In this document: positions 1 through 8,300 of the stretch, in pieces
How positions within the stretch are numbered: position 1 is the stretch's first letter
How the letters are laid out: the number at the start of each line of letters is the position of its first letter
Assembly: GCA_038323965.1 (NCBI GenBank)
Contig: JBBQHM010000009.1
Span: 1-37,862 of the forward strand
Length of the DNA stretch: 37,862 nt
Direction of reading: 5' to 3'
From: JBBQHM01 sp038323965
GTDB lineage: Bacteria > Verrucomicrobiota > Verrucomicrobiia > Chthoniobacterales > UBA10450
Position numbers and translations under genes: made by a program
Notes under the pieces: generated by a model
Told to the model about the DNA's origin: nothing
What the model saw: only the letters and a program-made list of their open reading frames with translations
Database searches by the model: none

Positions 1-278
1 CTATCGACGATACAACCGACGCCGACCAGGTCGCCGGCCTTGTGGTTCGTCACGTTCTTTCCCACCTGCACCACCTTGCCCACGATTTCGTGACCGACGA
101 CTTGGGGATAGGTTACCGGCATCCACTCGCTCTTCGCGTAGTGCAGATCGGAATGGCAGACACCACAGAATAAAATATCGATCTGGACATCGTCATCGCC
201 GACATCGCGGCGTTCGAAATCCCAGGACTTGAGCGGTGATTTCGGATCAAAGGCGGCGTAAGATTTTGCGTCGATCAT
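1..278 (-). CDS. Zinc-dependent alcohol dehydrogenase, N-terminal part (runs off window)
   Basis: The first 92 codons of a medium-chain zinc alcohol dehydrogenase of the YahK/cinnamyl-alcohol dehydrogenase type, read from ATG at 278 to the window edge. It shows the catalytic-zinc segment with CGVCHSDLH (Cys and neighbouring residues) followed by PQVVGHEIVGKVVQVG, which contains the second zinc ligand pair His-Glu, and the start of the GroES-like fold. Such enzymes reduce aldehydes with NADPH in the cytosol. The structural-zinc and Rossmann regions lie outside the window, so the substrate cannot be judged. No strong ribosome binding site is visible. It is transcribed away from the gene at 484. 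Confidence 0.88.
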   Translation of the reverse strand, partial: MIDAKSYAAFDPKSPLKSWDFERRDVGDDDVQIDILFCGVCHSDLHYAKSEWMPVTYPQVVGHEIVGKVVQVGKNVTNHKAGDLVGVGCIVD

Positions 279-483
279 AAAGGTGATTGGAAACTAAGCG
301 GGGTAAACAACTAGTCCGAGGAAATGATTTGGCTAATCTTATCTGGTGGCGTTTGGGGCTGCGAGGATGGCAAAGACAAAAGTCGTCGATAGCAGTTTCA
401 GACTCGCAACGTTCCAACCAAGTTTTCTGGACAAGTTGGAGAAAGGTTTCAGTAAGTAACAATTAACAAACAGGAATAAAGTT

Positions 484-852
484 ATGACTACTGAACAAGT
501 TGCAAAAAAGGTTGTGGAGCTTTGCCGTAAACGGGCGTGGCGGGAAGCGGTCGATACGCTTTATGCTGGCGACATCGTCAGCGTGGAGGTTCAGGGCATG
601 GATGGCGGCTCGCCCGAGACGAGGGGAATTGAAGCAATACGCGGGAAAGTAGATTGGTGGATCAACGCGATGGAAGTGCACAACTGTGAAGTAAGCGCGC
701 CCTACGTGGCGCACGACCGTTTCGTGGTGCAGTTCGACGTTGACGTCACGGATAAGGAGTCAAAGAAACGCTTCCAAATTTCAGAAGTTGGAGTTTACAC
801 CGTGAAGGAAGGGAAAATAGCTCGGGAAGAATTCTTGCCGAAAGTGGAGTAG
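484..852 (+). CDS. SnoaL-like / NTF2-fold protein
   Basis: A 122-aa soluble protein with the pattern of the SnoaL/NTF2-like superfamily: an N-terminal helix that starts with a run of polar residues (TTEQVAKKVVELC), a WREAVDTLYAGDIVSVE segment typical of the cone-shaped fold, GIEAIRGKVDWW, and a C-terminal sheet ending in VYTVKEGKIAREEF. The family includes polyketide cyclases, ketosteroid isomerase-like enzymes and many stress or ligand-binding proteins, so no reaction can be assigned. AGGA at about 472-475 upstream of the ATG is a modest ribosome binding site. Divergent from the alcohol dehydrogenase at the window start. Confidence 0.8.
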   Translation: MTTEQVAKKVVELCRKRAWREAVDTLYAGDIVSVEVQGMDGGSPETRGIEAIRGKVDWWINAMEVHNCEVSAPYVAHDRFVVQFDVDVTDKESKKRFQISEVGVYTVKEGKIAREEFLPKVE

Positions 853-978
853 GCGCAGTGCAATTGGCCGGTGGATTGAGCCCTACAATTAGACGACGGC
901 CAGTTTAGACTCACCAACATGCGACATCGGGCTCTGCCTGCAATTGACAAAAGGCGAAGGGTCGGGCCATTTTCCCAC

Positions 979-1299
979 ATGCGTCCAAGACTAATCTCCA
1001 CCATTGCCGTGTGCCTCACCTTTCTGGTTACCCAGCACGTAGCCCGGGCTGACGACCATCAGTTCCGCTTCAAGGCCCCCGACGCAAAAAGCGTCGAGTT
1101 AATGTGTGAGTGTACCGGTTGGAAATCCGTGCAGATGGCCAAGGGTGACGACGGAGTGTGGACGGCAAAAGTCCCGCTAAACACCGGCACCTACGGGTAT
1201 AAGTTCCTGGTTAATGGCACTGATTGGATGCTGGACCCGGACAATTCGAACAAGAAGTCCGTCGACGGGATCGAGAACTCGGCAATCGAGATTAAATAG
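979..1299 (+). CDS. Secreted CBM48/AMPK-type glycogen-binding-domain protein
   Basis: A 106-aa exported protein. An in-frame ATG exists at 919, but the ATG at 979 places a clean signal peptide (MRPRLISTIAVCLTFLV, cleavage near ARA-DD) at the N-terminus, so I prefer it. The mature part is one early-set domain: FRFKAPDAKSVELMCECTGW, then the conserved W-T-A-K-V-P-L-x-x-G-x-Y-x-Y-K-F-L-V-N-G signature and W-x-x-D-P. This is the carbohydrate-binding module 48 / AMPK glycogen-binding fold. It has no catalytic domain. A role in binding a polysaccharide in the periplasm or on the surface is inference. Confidence 0.78.
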   Translation: MRPRLISTIAVCLTFLVTQHVARADDHQFRFKAPDAKSVELMCECTGWKSVQMAKGDDGVWTAKVPLNTGTYGYKFLVNGTDWMLDPDNSNKKSVDGIENSAIEIK

Positions 1300-1360
1300 C
1301 TATTTGGAGTTGGAGCCAGATCCGCTCTCCCGCCGCCGCTAAACGCAGTAAGCTTTTTTA

Positions 1361-2035
1361 ATGAAGCAAGAGTTACCGTCCATTACTGATATACAACGAT
1401 TTCCATCGCCGGCAGTGACGCCCCAGGCTTTGGCCTGGCACGCGGGGAAATTATGGATGGGTTCCCGGGACCTCCGTCGGATTTATGCTATAAACTCTGC
1501 GACCTGGGACGTTGAGATAGAAGCTGAGGCGCCTGGAATTCCGTGGGCCGCTGTCTCCACGGGCTCGGCACTTCGATTTACCCTGGGCGAAGGTCCGGAT
1601 GACGATCGATATTTACGCATTTATGTCGCGGCAACCGGATTTGGAGAGAGCCGCGTTGCGTGCCCGGATTTCACCGGTTCGTATCTTAGCTTTGACGGTC
1701 AGTATCTCTACCTGGGTCAATGGTATAAGCACCGAATCCTGAAGCTCGATGGAGATGGGAAGGCGCTGCGCACGATCGATATCGGGGCGGAGATTTGCGG
1801 TCATGTCTGGCGAGGGGAATTCATCTACGTTTTGCGCGGAACAGAGCAGGATGGTGAGCATTGGCATATCGCCCGGCTCGACCCGCGCCTGGAAATTCCG
1901 CACGTGGTGGACCTCGCGCACATTCCTTTTCCGTGTCGCTCTCTCACCTTTGACGGCAAGAAATTCTGGACGAATCACCGGGCCGGCAATGAAATAGTAT
2001 CATTCTCGTTAGCCGACCTTGTCGGAGCCCCTTAG
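1361..2035 (+). CDS. Beta-propeller (NHL/SMP-30-like) protein
   Basis: A 224-aa protein without signal peptide. It has repeated blade-like segments of the form (L/F)xx-D/G-G-K-x-(L/F)-W or YLYLGQWYKHRILKLD, GDGKALRTIDIG, FIYVLRG and LTFDGKKFWTNHR, each a strand turn containing a tryptophan or tyrosine. This resembles NHL-repeat or glutamine-cyclotransferase-like propellers. It is short for a full six-blade propeller. It may bind a ligand or be an enzyme, but no catalytic residues are recognisable. Lies about 50 bp before the TPR gene on the same strand, with no obvious functional link. Confidence 0.6.
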   Translation: MKQELPSITDIQRFPSPAVTPQALAWHAGKLWMGSRDLRRIYAINSATWDVEIEAEAPGIPWAAVSTGSALRFTLGEGPDDDRYLRIYVAATGFGESRVACPDFTGSYLSFDGQYLYLGQWYKHRILKLDGDGKALRTIDIGAEICGHVWRGEFIYVLRGTEQDGEHWHIARLDPRLEIPHVVDLAHIPFPCRSLTFDGKKFWTNHRAGNEIVSFSLADLVGAP

Positions 2036-2137
2036 CCGGGAGCTTTGCGACTTGTTCGAACGCTTTCTTCCGGTTAAAAACGGCGCATGCTTTTGGGAAA
2101 TCATTTGGGCGAGTCACCGGATTTCGCCGGCTTCCGT

Positions 2138-3796
2138 ATGCGCGGTCGAGCCCGCCGGCTTGGCTTCTTGCTTCTCATTCTACTATCCAGCTCAAAAATG
2201 CTGTACGCCAGGGAGCCATTCTTTGCCGGCCTCGGCTCTTACAAGCAGAAGGTCACGACCGAGTCGTTGCGGACGCAGCGGTACTTTAACCAGGGGCTAG
2301 CTTTTTATCATGGTTTCAATCATGGCGAAGCAATTCGATCATTTCAGGAGGCTGCTCGTATCGATCCGAAATGCGCAATGGCGCATTGGGGAATCGCACT
2401 GGCGAGCGGGCCGCATATCAATCTCGCGGTGGTATCGCCGCCCGCCGCGGAGTTAGCCTGGAAAGAACTCGCGCTCGCCAGGAAATACTCTGAGCTCGCA
2501 TCGACGACCGAGCAGGAACTTATCGACGCGCTCAGTTATCGCTACGCCGATCCACCACCGCAGGATCGCGCGGCACTCGACCAGAGTTATGCTGATGCGA
2601 TGCGTGGTGTTTGGCAGAAGCATCCTATTGATGCCGAGGTGGGTGTGCTCTTCGCGGAAGCACTGATGGATTTGCATCCTTGGAACCAGTGGTCGCTGGA
2701 AGGCTTCCCGAATTCGGGGACGGACGAGGTGCTTGCTACGTTGGATGCTGTCTTGAAACTGAATCCGAACCATCCATTCGCTAATCATCTGTATATCCAC
2801 GCACTCGAAGCTTCTCCACATCCTGAGCGCGCGAATGCGGCGGCGGATCGTCTGCGAAAACTACAGCCTAGTCTTGCCCATAACGTTCATATGCCCTCCC
2901 ACATCGATGTTCGTTGCGGTCGATGGCAGCAGGCGATCGAAGGGAACCTCGCGGCGGTAGCAGCCGATCAACAATACCGGCGAGTGGTCGGGCCACCGCA
3001 GGGATTCATCAATATCTACGTGGCGCACAATCGGCACATGCTTGCTTATGCCGCGATGATGAGTGGTCAGCGCGCGCTGGCAATGAAACATATCCGGGCC
3101 ATGATCGCGGAGTTTCCGAAGGGTTTCCTCGAGGAGAATGCTCTGGGTGTCGAAGGCTTTATGGTGATGCCGTTGGAGGTGATGGTGCGGTTTGGGATGT
3201 GGGATGCCATTCTGGCGGAACCGAAGAAGCATCCAAACTACATGCCTGCCACGCGCGCCTTCCAACATGCGGCCCGCGCTATCGCGTTTGCGGCGAAGAG
3301 CGACACGGAGCAAGCGAGGCGGGAGCAGGCGACCTTTCTCGATAACGCAAAGCTGGTCTCGAAGGAGGCAACCTTCGGTAACAACAGCGCCGAAGCGATG
3401 CTCGATTTGTTGCGTCACATGACGGAGGGGGAAATTCTCGTGCGCGAAAACCAGCTGGACGCTGGGGTCGCGGAATTGCGCGAGGCGATCAGACTTGAAG
3501 ATGCGCTTCATTACGATGAACCGCCGGCTTGGTTGATCCCAGTCCGTCATTCGTTAGGCGCGACGCTTATGCGGAATGGCCGGGCGGCCGAAGCCGAGCA
3601 GGTTTATCGCGAAGACCTTACTCGCCTGCCCGACAATGGGTGGTCGCTTTACGGCCTGGCAGAAAGCTTGCGCATGCAGGACAAGAATGCGGAGGAAGTG
3701 CAGTCCACCCAGGCGAAGTTCAGGAAGATTTGGGCGAAAGCGGACACGCAGATTACGAGCTCCTGCTTTTGCCAGCCGCGAGTAGCGAAGCGCTGA
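2138..3796 (+). CDS. Secreted tetratricopeptide-repeat protein
   Basis: About 552 aa from the ATG at 2138; an upstream ATG at 2087 would add 17 hydrophilic residues ahead of the signal peptide. The N-terminus is arginine-rich (MRGRARRLGF) followed by LLLILLSSS, a typical export signal. TPR units are clear at both ends: FYHGFNHGEAIRSFQEAARIDP-x-AMAHWGIA near residue 60 and LMRNGRAAEAEQVYREDLTRLPDNGWSLYGLAESL near the C-terminus. A central segment, NHLYIHALEAS and NVHMPSHIDVRCGRW, has conserved His residues seen in a large family of secreted TPR proteins from soil bacteria. TPRs mediate protein-protein contacts; the partner is unknown. Confidence 0.75.
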   Translation: MRGRARRLGFLLLILLSSSKMLYAREPFFAGLGSYKQKVTTESLRTQRYFNQGLAFYHGFNHGEAIRSFQEAARIDPKCAMAHWGIALASGPHINLAVVSPPAAELAWKELALARKYSELASTTEQELIDALSYRYADPPPQDRAALDQSYADAMRGVWQKHPIDAEVGVLFAEALMDLHPWNQWSLEGFPNSGTDEVLATLDAVLKLNPNHPFANHLYIHALEASPHPERANAAADRLRKLQPSLAHNVHMPSHIDVRCGRWQQAIEGNLAAVAADQQYRRVVGPPQGFINIYVAHNRHMLAYAAMMSGQRALAMKHIRAMIAEFPKGFLEENALGVEGFMVMPLEVMVRFGMWDAILAEPKKHPNYMPATRAFQHAARAIAFAAKSDTEQARREQATFLDNAKLVSKEATFGNNSAEAMLDLLRHMTEGEILVRENQLDAGVAELREAIRLEDALHYDEPPAWLIPVRHSLGATLMRNGRAAEAEQVYREDLTRLPDNGWSLYGLAESLRMQDKNAEEVQSTQAKFRKIWAKADTQITSSCFCQPRVAKR

Positions 3797-3821
3797 GTGT
3801 TCGAATGGCTTCGGGTTATTC

Positions 3822-5525
3822 CTACTTAACCTGATTACCCACCTGCTCAGCTTCCTCGTCGCTGACGCCGAGATATTCCCAGCGCTGCAGTGAAATTGGG
3901 ACGTTGCCGTTCTTCCAGACAAAGTCGTGAAATGCGCGCAGAGAAAACTTCTCGCGCTGCTGGATTCGCGCTTCCGCCAGCATCTTTGTGATTTGGATTT
4001 TACCGATCTGGTAGGTGATTGCCTGGCCAGGACCAGTCGCAAATGAAATCGCCTCCTGGCGCGCCGTGGCTGGATCCATCGGCACGGTCTGCTCAAGGTA
4101 TTTCGCGGCTTGGTCGAGCGTGAATTGACCCAGCGCCAGCTTGACGTCCACTTCCACTCGAAGCGCGCGCAGGCGCATAAAATTATAGATGATTTCGCGC
4201 GTGTGAGGGCTGTCGTCGAACAAGCCGGCCTGCAACATCATCTCCTCAGCGTAGAAGCCGATACCTTCATTCGCACCGGAATCATAATAGTGTCGCCGGA
4301 TCGGATCCTCGTGTTTCCACGAGAGGCAAAGTTGAAAGTAGTGTCCAGGGATTCCTTCATGCACGATAAGTGGCCTGGAATCCTGCGCGGTAGCTCGCAT
4401 AAAGTAACCGAGGGAAGGCGAAGGAGTCTCTACGTAACGAATGCAATTCTCCGCTAAACGCGATGGCGAGGTAAAGTCATCGGTTTCGGTGAATCCAAGC
4501 GCACTGAGGTATTCGGGAAGTGCACGCAAAGTGTAGTGCTGCATCCATTCGGGCACGGACAGCACCCCGTGCTCTTCGAGAAATTTGCGGATTTGCGCAT
4601 CGCGCGCGGCCACATCTGCAATCCACGCATCGACATTTTTCACCATCGGCAATGGAGGAACATTTTTGTTCCGCTCCTTTTCGTAGCTTTCAAAGACAAC
4701 AGCGCGATTCCATTCCTGCCTCGCCATCGCCAGCAGCTCTTCCGGCTGGTAGGGCATGAGCGCGACTTTGCGCAAAAAATAAACGTAGGCGTCGCGACCG
4801 AGCGCAGTTTCGCTGGGCAGCTTTGGTAGTATTTCTTCCAGGTGTCGGCGGAATGTCTCTAGCGCGGTGGCCGCACGTTGCGTGGCACTCTCCAGGTCTT
4901 TGGGAGCGAGAGTGCTCGCGGAGGAGAGGGAAGTCGCCATCTTCCGAAGGCGGTCGCCCACGCCCTCCAGCCCCTCAATCGCTACCCTCGCAAAGGGCGC
5001 AGGTGGATTCGTTAGGTTCTCCGTCCCATTTTGAAGAATTGCCGGGATGTTATCGATCCGTGCGAGAATCTCTCGACTCCGCGCCGCGTCGTAAGGCGCG
5101 GGAACGGTCAACGCCTCCGCCAGCGCGGTCAGGGTTTGGTCGACATAAAAATTCGGATCCCGCTTCCAGCGCGGGTTGAGCTCTAGCTCCCAATGAACCC
5201 GCGCCAGGGCGGATCCCAGTAAACGATAGTCGACCTGCGACGGAATTGGCCGGCTCGCATGGTCTAGCTTCTTCCATCGCGCTTCAAAATTGCGGAGGTC
5301 AACGTTCCGCTTTTCGATGGCGGCACGCGACCAATCCCGCGGTCCACCCGGTCGCTCCATCCGATTTACATCGTCACCCGAGAACGGGGCGTATTGCGCA
5401 CGCCATGACCAGAAATCCTGCGCGAATGTCTGCAGTTCGTCCGCGCCGGAGGTGCCGGCGGGCGTTTGGCAGAAGATTTCACCAGCGATTAGAAGTGAAA
5501 GAGTCAGGAGAGAGATTGGTTTCAT
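3822..5525 (-). CDS. DUF885 family putative metallopeptidase, secreted
   Basis: A 567-aa DUF885 (PF05960) protein with a signal peptide (MKPISLLTLSLLIAGEIFCQ; FCQ may be a lipobox-like end, but it lacks a classic LxxC context). The zinc site is intact: H-E-G-I-P-G-H at 389-395, followed about 25 residues later by G-A-N-E-G-I-G-F-Y-A-E-E at 418-428, which supplies the downstream glutamates. The family is gluzincin-like and is thought to act on peptides in the envelope; the substrate is not known. Its start codon overlaps the stop of the epimerase gene by four bases (ATGA, 5522-5525), indicating translational coupling. Confidence 0.85.
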   Translation of the reverse strand: MKPISLLTLSLLIAGEIFCQTPAGTSGADELQTFAQDFWSWRAQYAPFSGDDVNRMERPGGPRDWSRAAIEKRNVDLRNFEARWKKLDHASRPIPSQVDYRLLGSALARVHWELELNPRWKRDPNFYVDQTLTALAEALTVPAPYDAARSREILARIDNIPAILQNGTENLTNPPAPFARVAIEGLEGVGDRLRKMATSLSSASTLAPKDLESATQRAATALETFRRHLEEILPKLPSETALGRDAYVYFLRKVALMPYQPEELLAMARQEWNRAVVFESYEKERNKNVPPLPMVKNVDAWIADVAARDAQIRKFLEEHGVLSVPEWMQHYTLRALPEYLSALGFTETDDFTSPSRLAENCIRYVETPSPSLGYFMRATAQDSRPLIVHEGIPGHYFQLCLSWKHEDPIRRHYYDSGANEGIGFYAEEMMLQAGLFDDSPHTREIIYNFMRLRALRVEVDVKLALGQFTLDQAAKYLEQTVPMDPATARQEAISFATGPGQAITYQIGKIQITKMLAEARIQQREKFSLRAFHDFVWKNGNVPISLQRWEYLGVSDEEAEQVGNQVK

Positions 5526-6406
5526 ACGAATGTCGGAGAGCTCAGGGCCAACCTTAGATCGGATTGGCGAAACCGGTAACCGCTGGCGAGCGTTCGGTCC
5601 GGTACAGCCTTGGTGGAATCGAGAACAAGCGACGAAAATTCACCTAGCACCAGTCGCAACCCGAAGCCCGGAACCGGAAGAAACGCGGGCCGATGACATG
5701 CGTCTGCAAGTGCGCGAGTGAAGTCCATGTTGGTCGAAGGTAGCGGCGCAACAACGTTAAAGGCGCCGCGCAAATCCTGACGCTCAAGTAAATGGATGAG
5801 GATTCCGCAGACGTCATCGATGTGCACCCAGGGCATCCACTGCCGACCGGAGCCTAGCCTGCCGCCCAGACCGAGACGGAAGAGCGGCCGGATTTTATTC
5901 AAGGCCCCGCCGTTTGCTGCGATAACGAAACCGATTCGCGCCAGTGCAACACGGACGCCAGAAACTTCGGCGGCGGTTGCCGCTTTCTCCCAGTCGGCCG
6001 TGACGTCCGCCAAAAATCCCTCGCCGCGAGAAGCGCTCTCCGGAAGAACCTCATCATCCCGATTTCCGTAGAAACCAGTCGCAGAGCCGCTGACCAGAAC
6101 GCGCACCTCGGTTCCGGGAATGGCTGCGACCAGCGAGCTCGTCAGGTCGATTCGACTATCCCGTATTCGATTCTTCTTCGCTTCGGTCCAGAGCCCTTGA
6201 ATCGATTCGCCAGCCAAATTCACGATGGCATCGAGCCCAGTCACGTCTGGCGATGATCGGTTAGCGATGACGCGCGTTTCGTCGCATCCATCGATACACC
6301 GATGGGCGTCGCGACTAAAAGCGATGCATTGATGTCCGCGTTGGCGGAGGAGTGGAAGCAAGAAGCTAGCGATAAAACCGCTGGCGCCGGTGATGCCGAT
6401 ACGCAT
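5522..6406 (-). CDS. TIGR01777 (SDR39U1-type) NAD(P)-dependent epimerase
   Basis: A 294-aa extended-SDR protein. It begins with the Rossmann dinucleotide loop G-I-T-G-A-S-G-F-I and has IVNLAGESI in place of the usual NNAG. SGSATGFYGNR holds the YG motif of TIGR01777, and LARIGFVIAANGG and WMPWVHIDDV complete the family hallmarks. The C-terminal DUF1731 region ends with LASGYRFRQSDLRLAL, which matches the usual GF-x-F-x-x-P/S-x-L-x-x-A-L end. Members are annotated as sugar-nucleotide epimerases or cell-division-inhibitor-like proteins; the true substrate is unknown. First gene of a two-gene unit with the DUF885 peptidase. Confidence 0.9.
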   Translation of the reverse strand: MRIGITGASGFIASFLLPLLRQRGHQCIAFSRDAHRCIDGCDETRVIANRSSPDVTGLDAIVNLAGESIQGLWTEAKKNRIRDSRIDLTSSLVAAIPGTEVRVLVSGSATGFYGNRDDEVLPESASRGEGFLADVTADWEKAATAAEVSGVRVALARIGFVIAANGGALNKIRPLFRLGLGGRLGSGRQWMPWVHIDDVCGILIHLLERQDLRGAFNVVAPLPSTNMDFTRALADACHRPAFLPVPGFGLRLVLGEFSSLVLDSTKAVPDRTLASGYRFRQSDLRLALSSPTFV

Positions 6407-6590
6407 TACGGGAAGCTGAGCATGCTAGTGAGGACGTAACGACAGATCGCGCGTATTCCTCGATGAAGCCGCATCGGCGGCACGGCCGCCATTGAAATCG
6501 GGATGCGATCTAATGGATCTTAATCTTTCCTTCGATGGAATCATCCAGCGTTTTGCCGATGGCAGCGCCGTGAGCGAAAAAAAGCAGGTT

Positions 6591-8300
6591 TCAGTTTTTC
6601 CGGTCCTTTTCGATTGCGTGATATAGCTTTTGCGCATCCACAGGTTTCGTTAGGTGCAATTGAAAGCCCGCCTGCGCACTGCGCTCGATGTCGGATTCCA
6701 TCCCGTAGCCACTGAGCGCAATTCCAAACACCGTCGAATGGGATCGCAGCGCTTCCATGACTTCGTAGCCATTTCCATCCGGCAACCCTAAATCGCTAAT
6801 CACCACGTCGAATTTCCCGGCAGTACCAGTCGCAATGGCGTCGGCTTTCGTGTGCGCGAGCTCGACGCGATGACCCCGTTTGCGCAAAAGTCTGGCCATC
6901 AACGCGGCCGTGGTCGCGTGGTCCTCCACGAGGAGGATGCGGCGACTATCAATTCCGAGAGCGGCAGGCTTAACAATGTCGGAAGCAAGGCCACGATTAT
7001 CGATTGTCGGTAGCGTAAAAACGAACGTCGCGCCTTTGCCGATGCCGGCGCTTTCCGCTCGGAGCATTCCGCCATGCATTTCCGCGAGTGCACTCGAAAT
7101 CGCCAGTCCAAGGCCGAGTCCGCCCAGGGTGCGGTTGGTATCCGTATCTCCTTGTTCAAACGCATTAAATATCCGCGGCAACGTCTCCGGCGAGATGCCG
7201 ATACCGGTATCAACAATCTCAGCGCAGAACTTTTCCGGATCGGGATTAGTCGTGCGGAGATTGATGCTTCCGTTCAATGGAGTGAACTTGACGGCATTGC
7301 GGATGAGATTCCAAAACACCTGCTGAATTCTCGCTGGATCGCCATCGACGTGATGACGATTTGCACGGAGCTCAAGTTGGATATCCGGTTGCAAGGAAGA
7401 GCGATCGCCGTGCACGACGGCGCACGCTTCTTCGATCAGTTCATGGACGTCGATGACGCGGCGATGCAGTTGCACCTTGCCGTTTGAGATGCGCGTGAGA
7501 TCGAGCAGATCGTCGATCAACTTCGCCTCCAGCTCCACGTTTCGCCGGATCATGGAGATATCGGCGCGAATCTCCGGCGGGAGATTTGGATCCGTCTCCA
7601 TCGCGCTTGCGGCCATCAGCACGGGATTCAATGGCGTGCGCAGTTCGTGGCTCAGGACCGCGAGGAAGCGGTCTTTCGATGCGTTTGCGCGTTGAGTTTC
7701 GACGAGCGTATGCCGTAGCTCGTTGCGAGCTTTGTCGAGGGAATCAGTCAGCAACTTCGCCTGGGTCGCAGCCTGCTTGGCAACGGCGGTCTTACCCTGG
7801 GCGACGGCCGCGATGCGTTCGCCCTCGAACGCGGCGGCGAGGATGGGCACGAGCAGGCTGACGTCAACTCCCTTTTCGATGGAATGATTACCGCCGAGAA
7901 ATACGATGACCGATCCATCTTCCGCGGCGAATCCGGAGACGTGGAGAGTTGCTCCCACTGTGGGAAAAGTGAGCTCGCCTTGCTGGAAGGAATTGACGAC
8001 GCAGTTATCAAGGAAACGACGCCACGCACCTGCGTCCGGAAGGGTTTGCAGGAAACCGGGCGCAGGAAGCAGGATGTTCAGTTCGCGATCCCGCACGAAA
8101 ACCATCAGGTCTTCCGCACCGATATGGGCGGCAAGGGCTCTGGCGGCGGCGCGGCGATTCTCCGGCTGCGTCAGTCCCGCGACCAGCGAGAGAAGCTGAC
8201 CGCGCGGGGCTGAAGTGCGTTCACGCTGGCAGGACGCAAACGACGGCTGTGCAGTTGTGGAAGCCGTTGAATTGCCCTGTCGTTCTGGCGACTTGTCCAT
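6591..8300 (-). CDS. Hybrid histidine kinase with C-terminal receiver
   Basis: About 569 aa from the ATG at 8300; an ATG at 8429 would add 43 residues but overlap the FIST gene by more than 200 bp. Order: a low-complexity start; a degenerate GAF-like sensor region (about 45-165) with no transmembrane helix; a helical linker; HisKA with S-H-E-L-R-T-P-L-N-P (phospho-His near 218); HATPase with N-box WNLIRNAVKF, DTGIG and GGLGLGL; and a receiver with VEDHATT, phospho-Asp in V-V-I-S-D-L-G-L-P near 503 and Lys near 552. It is cytosolic. The receiver likely relays to another protein. The 5' end overlaps the FIST gene by 80 bp, which ties the two into one signalling unit. Confidence 0.9.
   Translation of the reverse strand: MDKSPERQGNSTASTTAQPSFASCQRERTSAPRGQLLSLVAGLTQPENRRAAARALAAHIGAEDLMVFVRDRELNILLPAPGFLQTLPDAGAWRRFLDNCVVNSFQQGELTFPTVGATLHVSGFAAEDGSVIVFLGGNHSIEKGVDVSLLVPILAAAFEGERIAAVAQGKTAVAKQAATQAKLLTDSLDKARNELRHTLVETQRANASKDRFLAVLSHELRTPLNPVLMAASAMETDPNLPPEIRADISMIRRNVELEAKLIDDLLDLTRISNGKVQLHRRVIDVHELIEEACAVVHGDRSSLQPDIQLELRANRHHVDGDPARIQQVFWNLIRNAVKFTPLNGSINLRTTNPDPEKFCAEIVDTGIGISPETLPRIFNAFEQGDTDTNRTLGGLGLGLAISSALAEMHGGMLRAESAGIGKGATFVFTLPTIDNRGLASDIVKPAALGIDSRRILLVEDHATTAALMARLLRKRGHRVELAHTKADAIATGTAGKFDVVISDLGLPDGNGYEVMEALRSHSTVFGIALSGYGMESDIERSAQAGFQLHLTKPVDAQKLYHAIEKDRKN

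Noticed and set aside
325..393. A 22-aa plus-strand ORF after GAGGAA
   Set aside because: Very short, no similarity to known leader peptides, and no stem-loop pair that would suggest attenuation of the gene at 484.
2861..3550. A 229-aa minus-strand open frame
   Set aside because: Antisense shadow of the TPR protein; rich in Arg and His as expected from a GC-rich reverse frame.
6425..6637. A 70-aa minus-strand open frame after the hybrid kinase
   Set aside because: It starts inside the kinase 3' end in another frame, has no ribosome site and shows no recognisable motif. In the kinase frame about 26 sense codons follow the TGA, but they lack a start and I see no reason to propose readthrough. 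The rest of 6407-6590 holds nothing I can name.
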